Shown one piece after another: positions 1-10,934 of a stretch of 64,000 nucleotides of DNA (positions are counted from its first letter, which is position 1; the number at the start of each line of letters is the position of its first letter). The stretch covers positions 9,994,501 through 10,058,500 of the forward strand of contig CM072341.1 in the NCBI GenBank assembly GCA_036874045.1. The letters run 5' to 3'. A program made the translations under genes and the position numbers. The notes under the pieces are model-generated. The model did not search any database and had not been told where the DNA came from. It worked only from the letters and a program-made list of their open reading frames with translations. Source of the stretch: Cymodocea nodosa (lineage: Eukaryota; Streptophyta; Magnoliopsida; Alismatales; Cymodoceaceae).

Positions 1-1163
1 TGAATTTTCTTCCACTTGAGAGATTTTCCCCGAGAAGGTGTTTTTGATCCCTGAAAAAGATTTTTCTTATGGTGTGCAGGGATGGTTTGATCCTTGAAAA
101 GATTTTTCTTTTTGTGTGCAAGGATAAATTGATCAACGAGAATTCTATGCCTTTTATACTGTATCTTCATTTCATGCATATCCTTCACGTTTAACCACTA
201 CTAGTTTTCCACTTCTCCACGTCTTTTCTTTTTCCTTCATCGAAACACACACGTTCTAACCCACGTTTATATTTCGAATTTTCTTTAATCATCAGTCCTG
301 GATCTTTGAAAAATTTCCTGCAAAATAAACTTTCTCGTCTAAAAATTTTTCATCAATGTAATAAGAAGTCATTACTTTAATGTTAACTAAACGAGTAACA
401 CAAGTATATATATAACTTAACGTTTCTAAGTTAACGAGTTCCTCATGTGCCATTTCGTGTGACAAGTATTGTAGCTAACTCAACGAACTAAGTCCGTGGT
501 GTTATGCTATCTCAACGAACCATCTCCATTGTGTTATGATAACTCAATGAACCATTTTCGTTGTGTTATGATAACTCAACGAACCAGTAAAAAAAAAAAA
601 TATTTTTATAATAAGAATTTTACCACGTGCAAAAATAACAACTTAAGTTTATAACGCTAACCTAACACGTTGCCTTAGTGTTCAATATAGCAACTCAACG
701 CATTTAGTTATGTTAACTTAACGAGTTAAACATGTGTACCTCACGTGATACAATACAACATTCGTAACTTATAATTTCACCACGTGTATAACACTAACTT
801 AACGAGTTTGTCTCTTCTTTTACTCACTAACTTAACGAGTTATTACGTGACCTATTTTAACCTTTAAGCCTTTAACTTAACGAATTGTCTAAACGTGCAC
901 TGTTCATGATACAGAAGATATAACATTAAAACATATCATGCTTTTCAATAAAAACACACGTTAACTTAACGTTTAGCTAAATGAGAAATTAATGCAACGA
1001 AACGACTAGTTATTAACTTCAGATCTAATACAGACAAGCATTTATATCAGTAAGCTTTTTCTGTATTAATTGATGATTTTAATTTCTTTTCACAAGCAAT
1101 AGTAATTGAGCAAATATGATTATTTTCATTCAGCACACATCAACAAAACAAAAATACTCAACA
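1..1163 (-). mobile_element. LTR-S copy (SIRE-type Copia LTR), cut by window start
   Basis: Reverse-complement match to the LTRs at 12011-13659 and 20558-22139. Its 5' terminus (TGTTGAGTATTTTTG on the minus strand) is at 1163 and the U5 end lies outside the window. The flanking bases at 1164 onward are Gypsy-2 gag coding sequence and not a polypurine tract, so this is either a 5' LTR or a solo LTR rather than a 3' LTR. The U3 array of CGTTRAGTTA motifs is at about 400-900. The second TSD copy is off-window; the first would be CCACT at 1164-1168. Confidence 0.9.
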
Positions 1164-1943
1164 CCACTGTGTAGTTCTTTTTGCAAAGTTTTCTAAGTAT
1201 GCCCATGCTTCTTCACTACACAATTTTAAAAATCCATTCTAACAAGTAGATTCTAATAAAGATTTCATTGAAACATCTATACCTTCATAAATTATACCTA
1301 TCAATTGCGCTTTACTCATTGCATGATGTGGACATTAAGCAGTAAATCTTTAAATCTTTCAAAATATTTCCAAAATGATTCTCTCTGTTTTTGGCTACAC
1401 ATTAATATTTCCTTTTTCTTTTTAATCATTTGATGTGTTGGACAATATTTTTCCAGAAAAATAGAGCAAAATTCAGTCCATGTAGAAATTGAATCAGGCG
1501 ATAAAGTATATAATCATCTCTTAGTTGTCTTTTAAAGCAAAAGGGATATATCTAAGTTTAATAGCATCTATATTCATATTCGACATTTTCATCATTTGAC
1601 AAACTTCGTTAAATTCTCTAAGGAAATAATAGACATCCTCTCTTTCTAATCCATGAAAATGTGACAATTGACTAATATAATTAGATTTCAGTTCAAACCT
1701 ATCTCCCTCAAAGTTTGGCAATCGAATACATGAAGGTTCATCAACTAATTCAGGATACAGAATTTCCCTTAATGGTTTCTCTACTGGAGCAGTCATATCT
1801 TCATTCTCTTTTAAAGAAAGGTTAGCTACACCCCTAGGGATTTCGTTAAAGTCCAATTCAGAAAATCTTTCAGTACATCTCTATGTTGAATAATCTTGTG
1901 TAGGTGTTCTTATTAATCGTTTAGTGCTAGGAGAACGAATCCA
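1164..1943 (-). pseudogene. gag: Gag of Gypsy-2 (Athila-type), 3' part cut off by LTR-S insertion
   Basis: Capsid-region Gag of a Ty3/gypsy Athila-type element, which would form the virus-like particle core. Seen on the minus strand: a WIRSPSTKRLIR-like start, PSCIRLPNF, then the conserved block LSHFHGLEREDVYYFLREF and INIDAIKLR-type sequence (clear over 1856-1521). Coding similarity continues past a TAA at about 1521 (SPDSISTWTEF, then ESFWKYFERFKDLL), with a further stop and a frameshift before the LTR-S border at 1163. The first clear codon is near 1943; an ATG at 1944 is in another frame. Gypsy-1 has a matching WVRDSTSRLVR start. It lies 3' of the Gypsy-2 pol and accessory ORF on the same strand, an unusual position. 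No LTR or PBS precedes it within 1944-2913, so I read it as internal to Gypsy-2. Confidence 0.8.
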
Positions 1944-2913
1944 TGTGCTCAAAAACTCTTAACATAAAATAAAATAACAAAAGATTAATTACGTACTAGT
2001 CTGAAGCTTTATATTCAGTAGATAGTTGTTGATGGATGAAGTTGAATCAGTTGCTTCTCCTTCTAGTTCCCCAACAAATTTTCTTTTCTCAAATGCTGGT
2101 AACTTGTAAACAACATTCTATTCTATATTTATAATGCACGTCCATAAAGCAAATGAATCTCGTTGCAAGAACGTGTCTTGTAACATGCAGTATGGTTCCT
2201 ATTTTTATGGATGCGTGTGCCACTTCTAATTTAAATTTCAATAACCGCTAAACCCATGAAGTTTCATTCGTGGCTAAAAGAATAACCATTTAGCTTAATC
2301 CATGAACTAACCTCGTTGAGTTACAGATAACTCAATGGACTAGCTTCGGTTACTATTACTAACTCCATGGACTAACTTCGTTGAGTTACAGATAACTCAA
2401 CGAGTGACCTTATATTATATTATTGGCCTCGTGGAGTTAAGGTTAACTCAACGGACTTACTTCGTTGAGTTAACACTTAGCAACCTCTAAGTTTACTCTT
2501 CGTATTAACTTCTATACTTTTCTTCTCTCCTACATTTTTCTAACTTAAATAAAATTAAATACATGTCATTAATGCAGCATTCTAATTAAAACTCATTTAC
2601 ATCTGAACATTATATAAATATTTAACTTGCAGTTCATTTCATGTTGTGCAGAATTTTATATTTTACTTTGCAGCATGTAGATATTTTCACGCATTAATTA
2701 GTTATCGTGCCTTTAATCTTGTCATTCAGCAGATTGCATAATGTTCAAACAGTTGTTTAATATTCAAGATAGTTCATCCAGTACATCATTCTCAAACACA
2801 AATGCAAAACATCTGATAAACATACATTCATTTATATGAATAGTGTATATTACAATCAATCAGATATTTTTCATACAAATATATACAATTACAAGTAGAC
2901 GAACAATATAATT
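1944..2913 (-). promoter_or_regulatory. Spacer before Gypsy-2 gag with dyad array and TATA-like box
   Basis: No coding sequence seen. At 2313-2490 there are repeated dyads pairing AACTCAACG with CGTTGAGTT and variants AACTCCACG/CGTGGAGTT. On the minus strand a TATAAATATAG string at 2123-2133 lies about 180 nt before gag. A T-rich tract ending in TTAAG at about 1955-1985, and GTAATT near 2000, could be splice sites. This could be an internal promoter with a short leader intron, but TATA-like strings are common in such AT-rich DNA. Confidence 0.4.
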
Positions 2914-5158
2914 TTAATCTTTTCTCCTAAGTTCATCTACTTCCTTCTAGAGCTTTTCTACTTGTTGCTCTAATTGGTTAATCCTTTCTACAGCTCCTGT
3001 AATTCCTCTAGAAGGTTCAACAATCTATGCAACTACATAATTTCTGTATTCTTTCATTGAAATAGTTCTTGATCTGATCTTTTTACCCATTTTGTGAAAT
3101 CAATACAGTCCACCATCAATAGTGGAATCAAATCTCCATAAAATAATTTCTTCTTTATTGCTTTTAGCTTGGAGATGAAAACTACAGACCAATTTATCTG
3201 AATTCTGTTCACAACTGCATATGTGGCCCACTTGACAAATTGACTCAGTTCTATATCATGGCCTTGTCATTGGTAGACATTCTTAATTAGAATGTTTGCT
3301 ATCATGTGTCCTGTACCATTTAGCTGCTTTAGTCTATTTAATAATGGCACACCATGATTGATAGCTAAACAATCCTTTATTGCTTGCTTTGTCCACTCAA
3401 CTACAGTTGTGATTTCCAGAATTTCTAGTCCTTCATTCTTCAATCCAAGAATGTTGTGGAGAAGCTCTGGTGTTATCTGTACATCAACTTTCTCCACGTT
3501 GGAAATTAATCTTCCTTCTCCTTCTCTTAAGTTTGCATAAAAGTAGGGTACTAGATTCTCATATACTACATGCCCTCTTTCTTGAGAAATAAACTTTAGT
3601 AGACCTTGGAATTCAAATAATTCTTTGATTTCTTGCATTCCGTCCTAATTTACTGGTCTACTGTAAATGATATCATAACCCCTAATCTCTTGGTATTTGT
3701 CATAAGCTTCCTGACTCCAAAAGTATACTTCATTTAAAACTATTGCTTTAGAAGGATCAGGAATATGCATTTGTTACCCTTGAGGGGTTTGTTCTTGAAC
3801 TTCCTTTTCCAAATGCTAAACTTGTACTTGCTGAAAATGCTCCACAGATTCTGGCATTTTTGCTTTTGCTTTTGTCTATGGTGGTGAGCCGGTAGAACTC
3901 TCCACTCTGTCTTGAATACTATTTAAAATTTGTTGAAGAGTTCTTTGCGCTTCAATGGAATCTGTTGAGTCATCTCTTTCCATATATACTTGTTCAGCTT
4001 CTTGTTCATTTTTTTCTTCTTCTTCTTTCTCCTAACTACCAATTTGCATTGTCACCGTTCTTTTTATTCTGTGGTAGATTGGGATGGAGTTCCGGGCAAA
4101 TCAGCTTCTGCCTTAATTTCTGTTTCTTTTATTTGTATAAGCTGCAGACTAGTTTCAGCTTATTTTTCTTCTTTTCTTTGCTATTGCTGCTACTGCTCTT
4201 GCTCCTCTTCAGAATTGGATAGCAGGTTTACAAAATTTGGCTCTACAGGCTCTACTAACATTTGTCTTTTAGATTTAATCTCCTCTTGATATTCAGACAC
4301 TATCTCTTTTCCTTTCCTTTTTCTAATTAATTATGTCTGGTCTTCCTCTTCCTCGTTTGAGATTAAATCCACAAAAATAAGCTCTGCAGGCCTTTGAGCC
4401 ACAGGTACTAGCTCTTCCTGCTTAACTCTTTCCATAATTACTAGTTTCGAAGGACCAGCTTCATCTCCTTTTGCAGCAGGTCTAGTAGTAGCTTCACGAT
4501 GCTGTTCCACTTTGATTTTATATTAAGCTTTCAGCTTTTCTGCAGCCCTCTTTTTGCACCATGCATCAAACACCAGATGTGCTATAGCTACAGCCAATTC
4601 TTTTGGTTCTCCTTGGTCTTTTCCTATTTGAATCAGTTCTTGAAATTCTCTTCTTTCTTCTTCAATAGAAGGCCCCAAAATTGCTGCTCTTTCCAACAGC
4701 CTCAATGGTGGAACTGAAGGTCCTAGCTGTTGTTCCTTAGGAACAGCTCTTTCAATAGTCGGTTCCTCTTGTTCTTCATTTTCTTTCCTTTGTTGCTCCT
4801 AGATCGCCCATCGAGCTCGTCTACCTATGCGTCTTTTGAACCAGAGTCGGGACTTACGTTGGATTAGTTCTAGGGCAACTTCATTATTTGGCCTGATTTT
4901 TCTTTCTTTACTTATAGCAATTTTCGTAGCAACTTTGATTCTAGTTTCCATTATCTGAGGAATTTGTATACCCAAATCTACTAACTCTTTCCTCCAATAG
5001 AAAAGGTCAGATTCTACCTTTTGTAGCACTTTTTCCCTCGTCATATTCTTGATTTTCCTCCTCGTGTGCCATTCCTTCGAGTCTTTAAGAAATTCTGACG
5101 TGTCTACTGCCTTTTCCCAGAACTCAGGTGTCATCTTCCTCATCGTGGAGTTATGCAA
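2914..5158 (-). pseudogene. Accessory ORF of Gypsy-2 with plant-transposon-protein-like domain
   Basis: Function unknown. Start taken at 5158; an alternative ATG is at 5143. The N-terminal part (5158-4799) is basic and helical. A nonsense TAG at about 4799 is followed by same-frame sequence to 4523, an acidic/Glu-rich middle, then a change of frame. The best conserved block is 3638-3267: LFEFQGLLKF, YFYANLREGEG, and NILGLKNEG. NRIQINW and LFYGD motifs follow at about 3200-3130. A coiled-coil-like C-terminus (INQLEQQVEKL) ends at 2914 in a third frame. All these blocks match, in order, the ORF downstream of pol in Copia-A and Copia-B. I recall the central block as resembling the Pfam 'putative plant transposon protein' family (PF20167), unchecked. 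No signal peptide or membrane segment, so it does not look like an envelope protein. Confidence 0.7.
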
Positions 5159-5214
5159 TAGAATAGAGTCACTCTGATCTTTACTGTTCTAAGTTTTAAA
5201 TGATTTTGTGGATA

Positions 5215-5219
5215 ATGCC
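5215..5219. repeat. Target site duplication of Gypsy-1 (ATGCC), left copy
   Basis: ATGCC directly abuts the left end of the Gypsy-1 LTR. The matching ATGCC is at 29345-29349. It shows that the Gypsy-2 spacer (29345 onward) and accessory ORF (up to 5219) were contiguous before Gypsy-1 arrived. Confidence 0.9.
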
Positions 5220-7461
5220 TATAAGGATGAAACGTGTGTCAATAAAAACACAAGTTTTACATTTATAATTTAACCGCAAGCGCATGGTGCCTATTGTATT
5301 AAGCGGTGCAAGTATGGGTCATTTCCACAAGGAGTTGGTCTAAATAACTTTTATTAGATTAATTACTTGACTCATGTCATAATATAACCTGAAAACGATT
5401 TATACATCCTACTCTTATCAAAACAAAAGTTAGCACTATGATTGGTAATTATATTAGAAATTATACGCATGTGGTCAATTAGTTAATTTAACTACTTGAA
5501 AAACACTTCCATGCAATCTCATTCATAACTCTAAAAGAACTCTCGAAATTACAGAATTTGCATCCACTTATGGAAATCATTTCTTCCCAAAATACTCACT
5601 GAAAAATCATGTAAAAATATGATTTGGAAAGGATTTTAAAAGATCTAAAAGTATAACATAATTTCGAGACCTAATTCAAACCATATGATTATTAGTGACG
5701 AATCTAACACAGATGTGAAACAATCGGAGATCAAAACACAGATTGCATGACTTTACAAGAAAATTCATATCTCCTTGAAATATTTATGAAATGACGTGAA
5801 ACAATATCTAAATGCAAGTTAACTTCATCATCTCAAAACCCATTTTACAGATCATAAAAATACAATTTGTACACCGAGAAATTGATAATCAAAGATGCTC
5901 AAAAACTCTGCCCAGAACTTGCCTAGGTTAGAAACACCTATAAACACTTAAATTGAAAATACCATTCAAATGATCTCCAAAAATTACGAGACCAAAACCA
6001 TTAGTAAGTAGACTCGAAAATACATGAGATTGCATCAAAAATTATTCAAAATCGATGTCTGAACTGAGAGAATTAGAATAATAAAAATACCCAAACTCTG
6101 TACACGGTTCCCCTTGTTATATAAACAGCCATCTCAACACACATCCTATTTACAGCCATGATATGCACATATAAACAAGATGAAAACCACGTTTAAACTA
6201 GAATCCACATCAAGATAACATCTAGAATTAATTAACTATATGAAAACTATACTTAAATGCAATGCAATAACATTCAACAAACACAAACGTATACAAACAT
6301 GACATAAAAACATGAAACAACATACCTATGCATACATACACAACATGAACATAAAATATGCATAGGGATCTCTCTCAAATCTCACTCATACCTTGAAGAA
6401 CACCCCTTCCTCGGCAATGGATCTGTGGTTGGATGAAACCACACTCTTCAGCCACGTTTTCCCAAGGTCTCACCCCTTGGAACATCACCTATAGCAAGGG
6501 CCTTCCATGGTTGCTAGAGTAAGAGCACTCAGCCTCCTTCCACTTTCCTTGGACTTCAAAACAGAGTTTCCAGCCCCTCCTTTGCTTCTGAAGATGCTCC
6601 TTGGAATCACCCAAATCCACACGTCAAACACCACTCCCACTTGCCGTCCAAGCTTCCTCCACCAAGACAGCCACAGCCATCACCCTTGGAAACCCTTTGA
6701 GGATGTGAATCAAGATGAAGATCAATGGAGATGATGCTGGTTTGAGAGGGGGAACGACACCCTTGAGTGTCCACCTTCAGCCACGAGAAGAGGAGTCCTT
6801 GGAGAAGAGAACCGTCGGTTGGAATGGAAGAAAATGAGAAGAGATACTTCCGACGTGAGGCTTACTCCTATTAATATTGGTGACTCTTGGTCTTCCAAGA
6901 TTGATCCAATGGCTGAGATTTATCCCAACCCATTCTACCTTTTGATACATCATCTAAGGGCTGAGATTTAACCCTCTTATAATTCCTTGATGTCACCTAT
7001 TTTCATCAATAAAACTCATACACAAATTAAGATTATTCAATCACATGTAGAATTATGTCATGAATAATTAAGACAATTATTATAGGTGCATCTATAACAA
7101 TATTTCATTAAGATGATGAAAGTATAATCTTATATTCTTTTCATGCATCACTTTTATATCTTAATACTAAATCTTTGGAAAGCATAAGTGAAATTGATAA
7201 GTGAAGATCATGCGTGTAATCCAATTGTGTTCCATGTAATTTATCCTAAATAACTAAGTGTCTACACGTGGGCTATTAAACTTAACATTAATTCCATTAA
7301 AGGTAAATTTGTGCATTATTCCATTTTTAATTCCTAAAAACATGCATAGCCTAAAAATATAACTTTCTTGTAATTCAATATAAAAATCATATACTATGCA
7401 CTTGTAATCCATAAAATGCATGCTTTAGCATATAATAAAATACACAAATCTTAACTTTACA
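5220..7461 (-). mobile_element. 3' LTR of Gypsy-1
   Basis: 2242 bp, matching 27100-29344. The minus-strand start TGTAAAG is at 7461. The right-hand copy begins TGTGAGG (plus strand) where this copy has TATAAGG, two G-to-A changes that obscured the terminus. A GC-richer patch at about 6400-6800 gives small ORFs that I do not regard as genes. Unlike LTR-S and LTR-E, I see no dyad array inside it. Confidence 0.9.
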
Positions 7462-9359
7462 CACCCCCATACCTAGCCTTTGCTAGTCCCTTAGCAAAGA
7501 ACTAGATCAACAAAGAAGTAAATAGCCTACATGAGAAACACTCCTAAAGAAAGATCAATCAAAATCAACAAAATAAACAAATCTAACCTAAGCCACTTTC
7601 GTAGGGAGCACAACTGCATTTAGCATATGTAGTAAGCCGTTAAACCTCTAAGTCACCAAAGAGGCAGAGTTGTGTCTCCGGAGGGCTTGCAGAGGACATA
7701 CCCATAAATTCCAAATCAAAATAAAATAAATAAAACAAAAGAAAAAAAAACACAACAAAACCATGAAAAATCAATACATAAAACACATAAGAAAACAACT
7801 CACGAAAGAGAATCAAGACAAAAAGAAAGTAAAGAAGTGATCTACCAACCAAACAAAAGACTAATTGATTCATTACCGCTATTAAGATCTTTGAGCATAT
7901 GGTGGTAGCTCAACCTTACATCATTCCCTCACTTGTTCCTTAGATTGAGTAAACTCACCTTAGATAATGAATAGGGAGTTACCCATTCAAGAGAACTATT
8001 TGCTTTACACAAAAAGATTCATACCCTCACTTCACACCAAAGAGAGATAAACCAAAGTACAAGCATGCAAAGCTGAATAAGAATAAGAATAAGTAAATGG
8101 ATCCTTCCCTTCCATTCAAAGTTGTTGGGTAATGCTGACGACTAGTGAACAAGGGATTAGACACTAATATGCCATTACACACCATCACTCCGGAATTTTT
8201 AGTGACATCCACTTCATTCTCACTTCCCAAGTGACTTTCCAACCCCATTCTACCCAAATGGTGTTTCTATTCTCTTTTCTTTTCTTTTTTTTCTTTTTTC
8301 TTTTTTTTCTTTTCCTTTTGTGTGTGTGTGTGTGTGTTTTTTTTTTCATATAACAAGCTTGACCATATAACAAAAATAACTCAAACTTGACAGATACACC
8401 TTATTTCTCCACCACCTGACCCAAAATAACTCCATGGCATACTAAATCTAATATCCTTGACGCTATTTTCAACACACCCTTCAAACTTTTAGTGAAAGTT
8501 TGGGATGTACCTAGGACATTTCTCACCTAGGGGTTATATAAAAATGGACCCCTTGTTAAAAGTGGCACTCGGTTTAGTTTCACTCATAAAAAGATATAGG
8601 ATGATAAAAGTAAGGCATTAATTCAAATCAACGAGAAAACTCAAACCATTTCACACCTAATTTGAAATTTATCTATTCTAAGGAACATAAACATTAGGCT
8701 TTGTATACAATTGACTCTAGAGTCACTCCACTCAACAAAAATAACTCATCCCATTGATCAAAATAGCAATTAATGAATTTACAATCTCTCAAGTTTGATT
8801 TTCAATCAAAAATAATAAACTACAAAGAAAAACGTAAAATCAACATAAATAACAATAAAAAAACACCAAAATTAACAAGAAACAACAAAACATGCAAATG
8901 CCTCCCCCCCATACCTAAACTTTACATGGTCCTCAATGTAAAAGAAATCATTTAAGCAACAAGGTAGGTGCATAAAGACAGTTATAAATAAAAATTAAAC
9001 TAAAAACTACAAGCAAGAGATACTCCCCCATACCTAGCATATTATTTATAAGCATATGTAGTATTTCAACAAACATTATTCCTTAAAACATATCATGGAA
9101 ACTGAGTAGCAAGCTAAAGGAAATAATGCTCTATGTAAATTTTGAATTCATATGCATCATAAAGAAATAAGGTAAGGAATGCGTACTTTGCTTGAGGACG
9201 AGATATACTACAAAATAACAAACACATCAAAACATTCAAGAGAAGGGAAAATAAAAAGGACTGAATTAAGAATACAATAAAATGAGGATTTTTTTTTTTT
9301 ATACAAAACCTCGCCACTTACTAAGAAGATGATGAGGGATCAGACCCTCGAATTTCCCC
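7462..9359 (-). other. 3' untranslated region of Gypsy-1 with PPT and polypyrimidine tract
   Basis: No coding sequence. The PPT (GGTATGGGGGTG on the minus strand) directly precedes the 3' LTR at 7462-7473. A long plus-strand CT/T tract followed by (TG)n lies at 8270-8346. Further C-rich or purine tracts are near 8905 and 9026. Short shared blocks with 47068-48505 show that Gypsy-3 has a related 3' region. Confidence 0.75.
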
Positions 9360-10703
9360 CTACACAGCATGCACATTTGTCATACGAGTGTTTGGAACAG
9401 TGTTACTTGGAAGTTCCCCCCGTACTTGCCCTCCATGTTGGGCATTTAGTCTCTCTAATTGAGCTTCTATATTTTTTATGGACTGATTATGATTCATGAG
9501 AATCGGCGTTGTTTGTCCACTTAACGATAATATTGACTGAATGCCTTTTTCAATTAAAGTTAATCTCTTTTCTAAAATGGTCATCTGATCTTGTAACATA
9601 GGTACGTCAGCCAATGATCGTTCTGTCATGGGTGACAGTGATCCTTATTGTCTTCTCGGAAAGTTGGGCTGGCTTCGCCATCCCGGGGTATAATGGGAAG
9701 AAGGTTGGAACATCCGTTGCCCCACACCTATAGCATCCACTTGTTCAACATCTTGGCCTTGAACCGCCGGACAATCCTCTATAACATGACCCTGCATTCC
9801 ACATGTAATACAATGAACTCCAGTAACAGGGCTTTTCCCTTTTTGTTGCGATACAATGAGATCTTCCATCTTCTTAAACATGGATGACATCCTTGCCTCC
9901 ATACCTACCATAGGGTCTACAATATGCATCCCCCTTGCTAGTGATCTGTCATATATCTTATCTGTGGAAGTCTCCATCTCCATAGTTCTTTCAGCTAGAT
10001 CAACTAATACCTCCCACACTCTACTCTCATCCAAGCGCATAAAACGTCCAGGACACATGGATTCCAACATCAGCTTAGTGTTATAGTCAAGTCCTTCATA
10101 CAGAGCTTGGCACTACCTAGACTACGGCAATCTATGATTAGGACATTTAGCTAGCATCTTGGTGAAATGCTTAAAATACTTCCAAAAGGGTTCATTGAGT
10201 TGTTGGCTAATACCTAAGATTGCATTCTTGGCTTGGATTGTTTTGTGCAAAGGGTGAAATTTCTTTATGAAAACAGCACAAAAGTTGGTCTAGGTATGGA
10301 TGGACTCGGCTGGCAATGTGTGCAACTAGAGTTTTGCATCATCACAAAGAGCAAAGGCCACAAATCTAAGCTTGACAGCATCTATTGGCACATTCGGCAA
10401 ATTAACCATATTGCACACATCATTAAAGTCGTTTAAAAAGACATATGCATCCTCCTTGTCTAATCCATGGTAATGGGGCAATTGATTGACATAGTTCATA
10501 TGAAGTTCAAATTTTTGCCCATCTATAGGTGGTAAGTACAAACAAGATGGGTGATTGTGAACCCTAGGGTAACAAATATCCTCTAGTGATTGTAATTCTT
10601 GGTTTGCCATGAGTTCCACTCTATCTAGTTCACCACGCTCATTTCTAATCCTCCCTCTAACTAGTCTTGATGTACTATCTCTCACCCAACCAGAGGTTTG
10701 CAT
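9360..10703 (-). pseudogene. gag: Gag of Gypsy-1 (Athila-type), located 3' of integrase
   Basis: A 448-codon reading frame kept in a single frame and broken only by nonsense codons (after AKL near 10326, near 10120, and near 9645). The start is ATG 10703 (MQTSGWVRD). Domains: capsid-like region with PSCLYLPP, LPHYHGLDKEDAYVFLNDF and VPIDAVKLRF; LNEPFWKYFKHF; then a CCHC zinc knuckle (CITCGMQGHVIEDC) at about 9800; then a coiled coil (LEKRLTLIEKGI, IEAQLERL) and LPSNTVPNTRM before a terminal stop at 9360. In usual Athila polyproteins the LPSNT block runs on into a TLRSGK linker and protease. Here it ends, and TLRSGK is instead in pol, upstream. Gag starts about 230 nt after the integrase stop on the same strand. 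Confidence 0.85.
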
Positions 10704-10934
10704 AAAAATAAAATAGTCACTTAAAAATATGAGTAAGAATACTAGTAAACTATAAGAGGTACTCACATTGGGGAGATCTACGTATCCAATACCTGCATCA
10801 TCAAACAAAATGAGGAGCGAGTTTTACACAAAATTAAATACACAATTCAATTAACAAAACAACACATAGGAAGTAAATAAATATTACAACAATCATAAAG
10901 AAGCAAAAAGAAAAGAAATAAAACTATTGGATGT
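10704..10934 (-). promoter_or_regulatory. Integrase-gag junction with possible splice signals
   Basis: Minus strand: a T-rich stretch, then TGATGATGCAG at about 10790 (acceptor-like), a short segment, then AAT|GTGAGT at 10766 (donor-like), a T-rich stretch, and TGCAA just before gag (an acceptor TGCAG with one change would fit). An ORF across this gap reads through a hydrophobic stretch (SLLVFLLIFLSDYFIF) that I take to be translated intron, not a membrane segment. Speculative. Confidence 0.3.

Noticed and set aside
3965..4289. Phe/Leu/Ser-rich plus-strand ORFs, apparently membrane proteins
   Set aside because: Antisense of the Glu/Lys-rich middle of the Gypsy-2 accessory ORF, which has homologues; the hydrophobicity is a by-product.
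6507..6734. Small ORFs in the GC-richer patch of the Gypsy-1 LTRs (also 28368-28657)
   Set aside because: They lie inside LTRs, are not matched by a conserved frame between the two LTRs, and resemble no known protein.
7640..7873. Hydrophobic 77-codon minus-strand ORF that could be a transmembrane accessory protein
   Set aside because: AT-rich 3' untranslated DNA; Gypsy-3 does not keep the frame.
10704..10808. Extension of Gypsy-1 gag to an ATG at 10808 with a hydrophobic N-terminus (signal peptide?)
   Set aside because: Not present in Gypsy-2 gag; looks like intron or leader translated by chance. The start at 10703 is preferred.
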